DNA of 7,124 bases, from positions 1 to 7,124 of the forward strand of contig NVRR01000166.1 in NCBI GenBank assembly GCA_002732675.1. The letters run 5' to 3'. A program made the position numbers and the translations under genes. The stretch comes from Sneathiella sp. (GTDB lineage: Bacteria; Pseudomonadota; Alphaproteobacteria; Sneathiellales; Sneathiellaceae). Numbering within the stretch: the first letter of the stretch is position 1; every line of letters begins with the position of its first letter. A model generated the notes under the pieces. That model did no database searches. It saw only the letters and a list, made by a program, of their open reading frames with translations, and was not told the DNA's origin. This document shows, piece by piece, positions 7,104 through 7,124 of this stretch.

Positions 7104-7124
7104 GTGGCGGCTATACCTTTACTG

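Overview
The window looks like a chromosomal segment of an alphaproteobacterium with moderate GC content. The evidence is the gene order gyrA - coaD - cyclophilin - queA - tgt on one strand, the charged insert within the GyrA C-terminal domain, and overall protein similarity as I recall it. The genus cannot be told from the sequence alone; a marine, mid-GC lineage is only a guess.

Bases 1-4787 (+ strand) are conserved housekeeping sequence. They hold the C-terminal part of DNA gyrase subunit A (chromosome supercoiling), CoaD (fourth step of coenzyme A synthesis), a small cytoplasmic cyclophilin-type prolyl isomerase, and the tRNA queuosine pair QueA and Tgt. Tgt exchanges the wobble guanine of GUN-anticodon tRNAs for preQ1, and QueA then adds the epoxycyclopentane ring, so the two catalyse consecutive steps. 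Their genes share an ATGA overlap. A strong hairpin with a GTGA loop and a T-rich tail lies between the cyclophilin gene and queA, so queA-tgt may form its own unit or be expressed by read-through.

Bases 4788-5040 are intergenic between the convergent tgt and the next gene. They contain two sizeable inverted repeats and no gene I can support.

Bases 5041-7124 (- strand) differ in character. Sampled stretches are lower in GC (23/60 and 26/60 against 32/60 in tgt). This part holds a 431-residue predicted inner-membrane protein of no family I can name, and upstream of it the effector-binding half of a LysR-type regulator. The regulator has no DNA-binding domain in the window, and an in-frame stop lies just upstream of the homologous region. 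This looks like an accessory or decaying locus. The membrane protein is the most plausible undescribed item; nothing seen ties it to a known defence, secretion or mobile system.

No tRNA, rRNA, CRISPR array, insertion sequence or phage gene was recognised.
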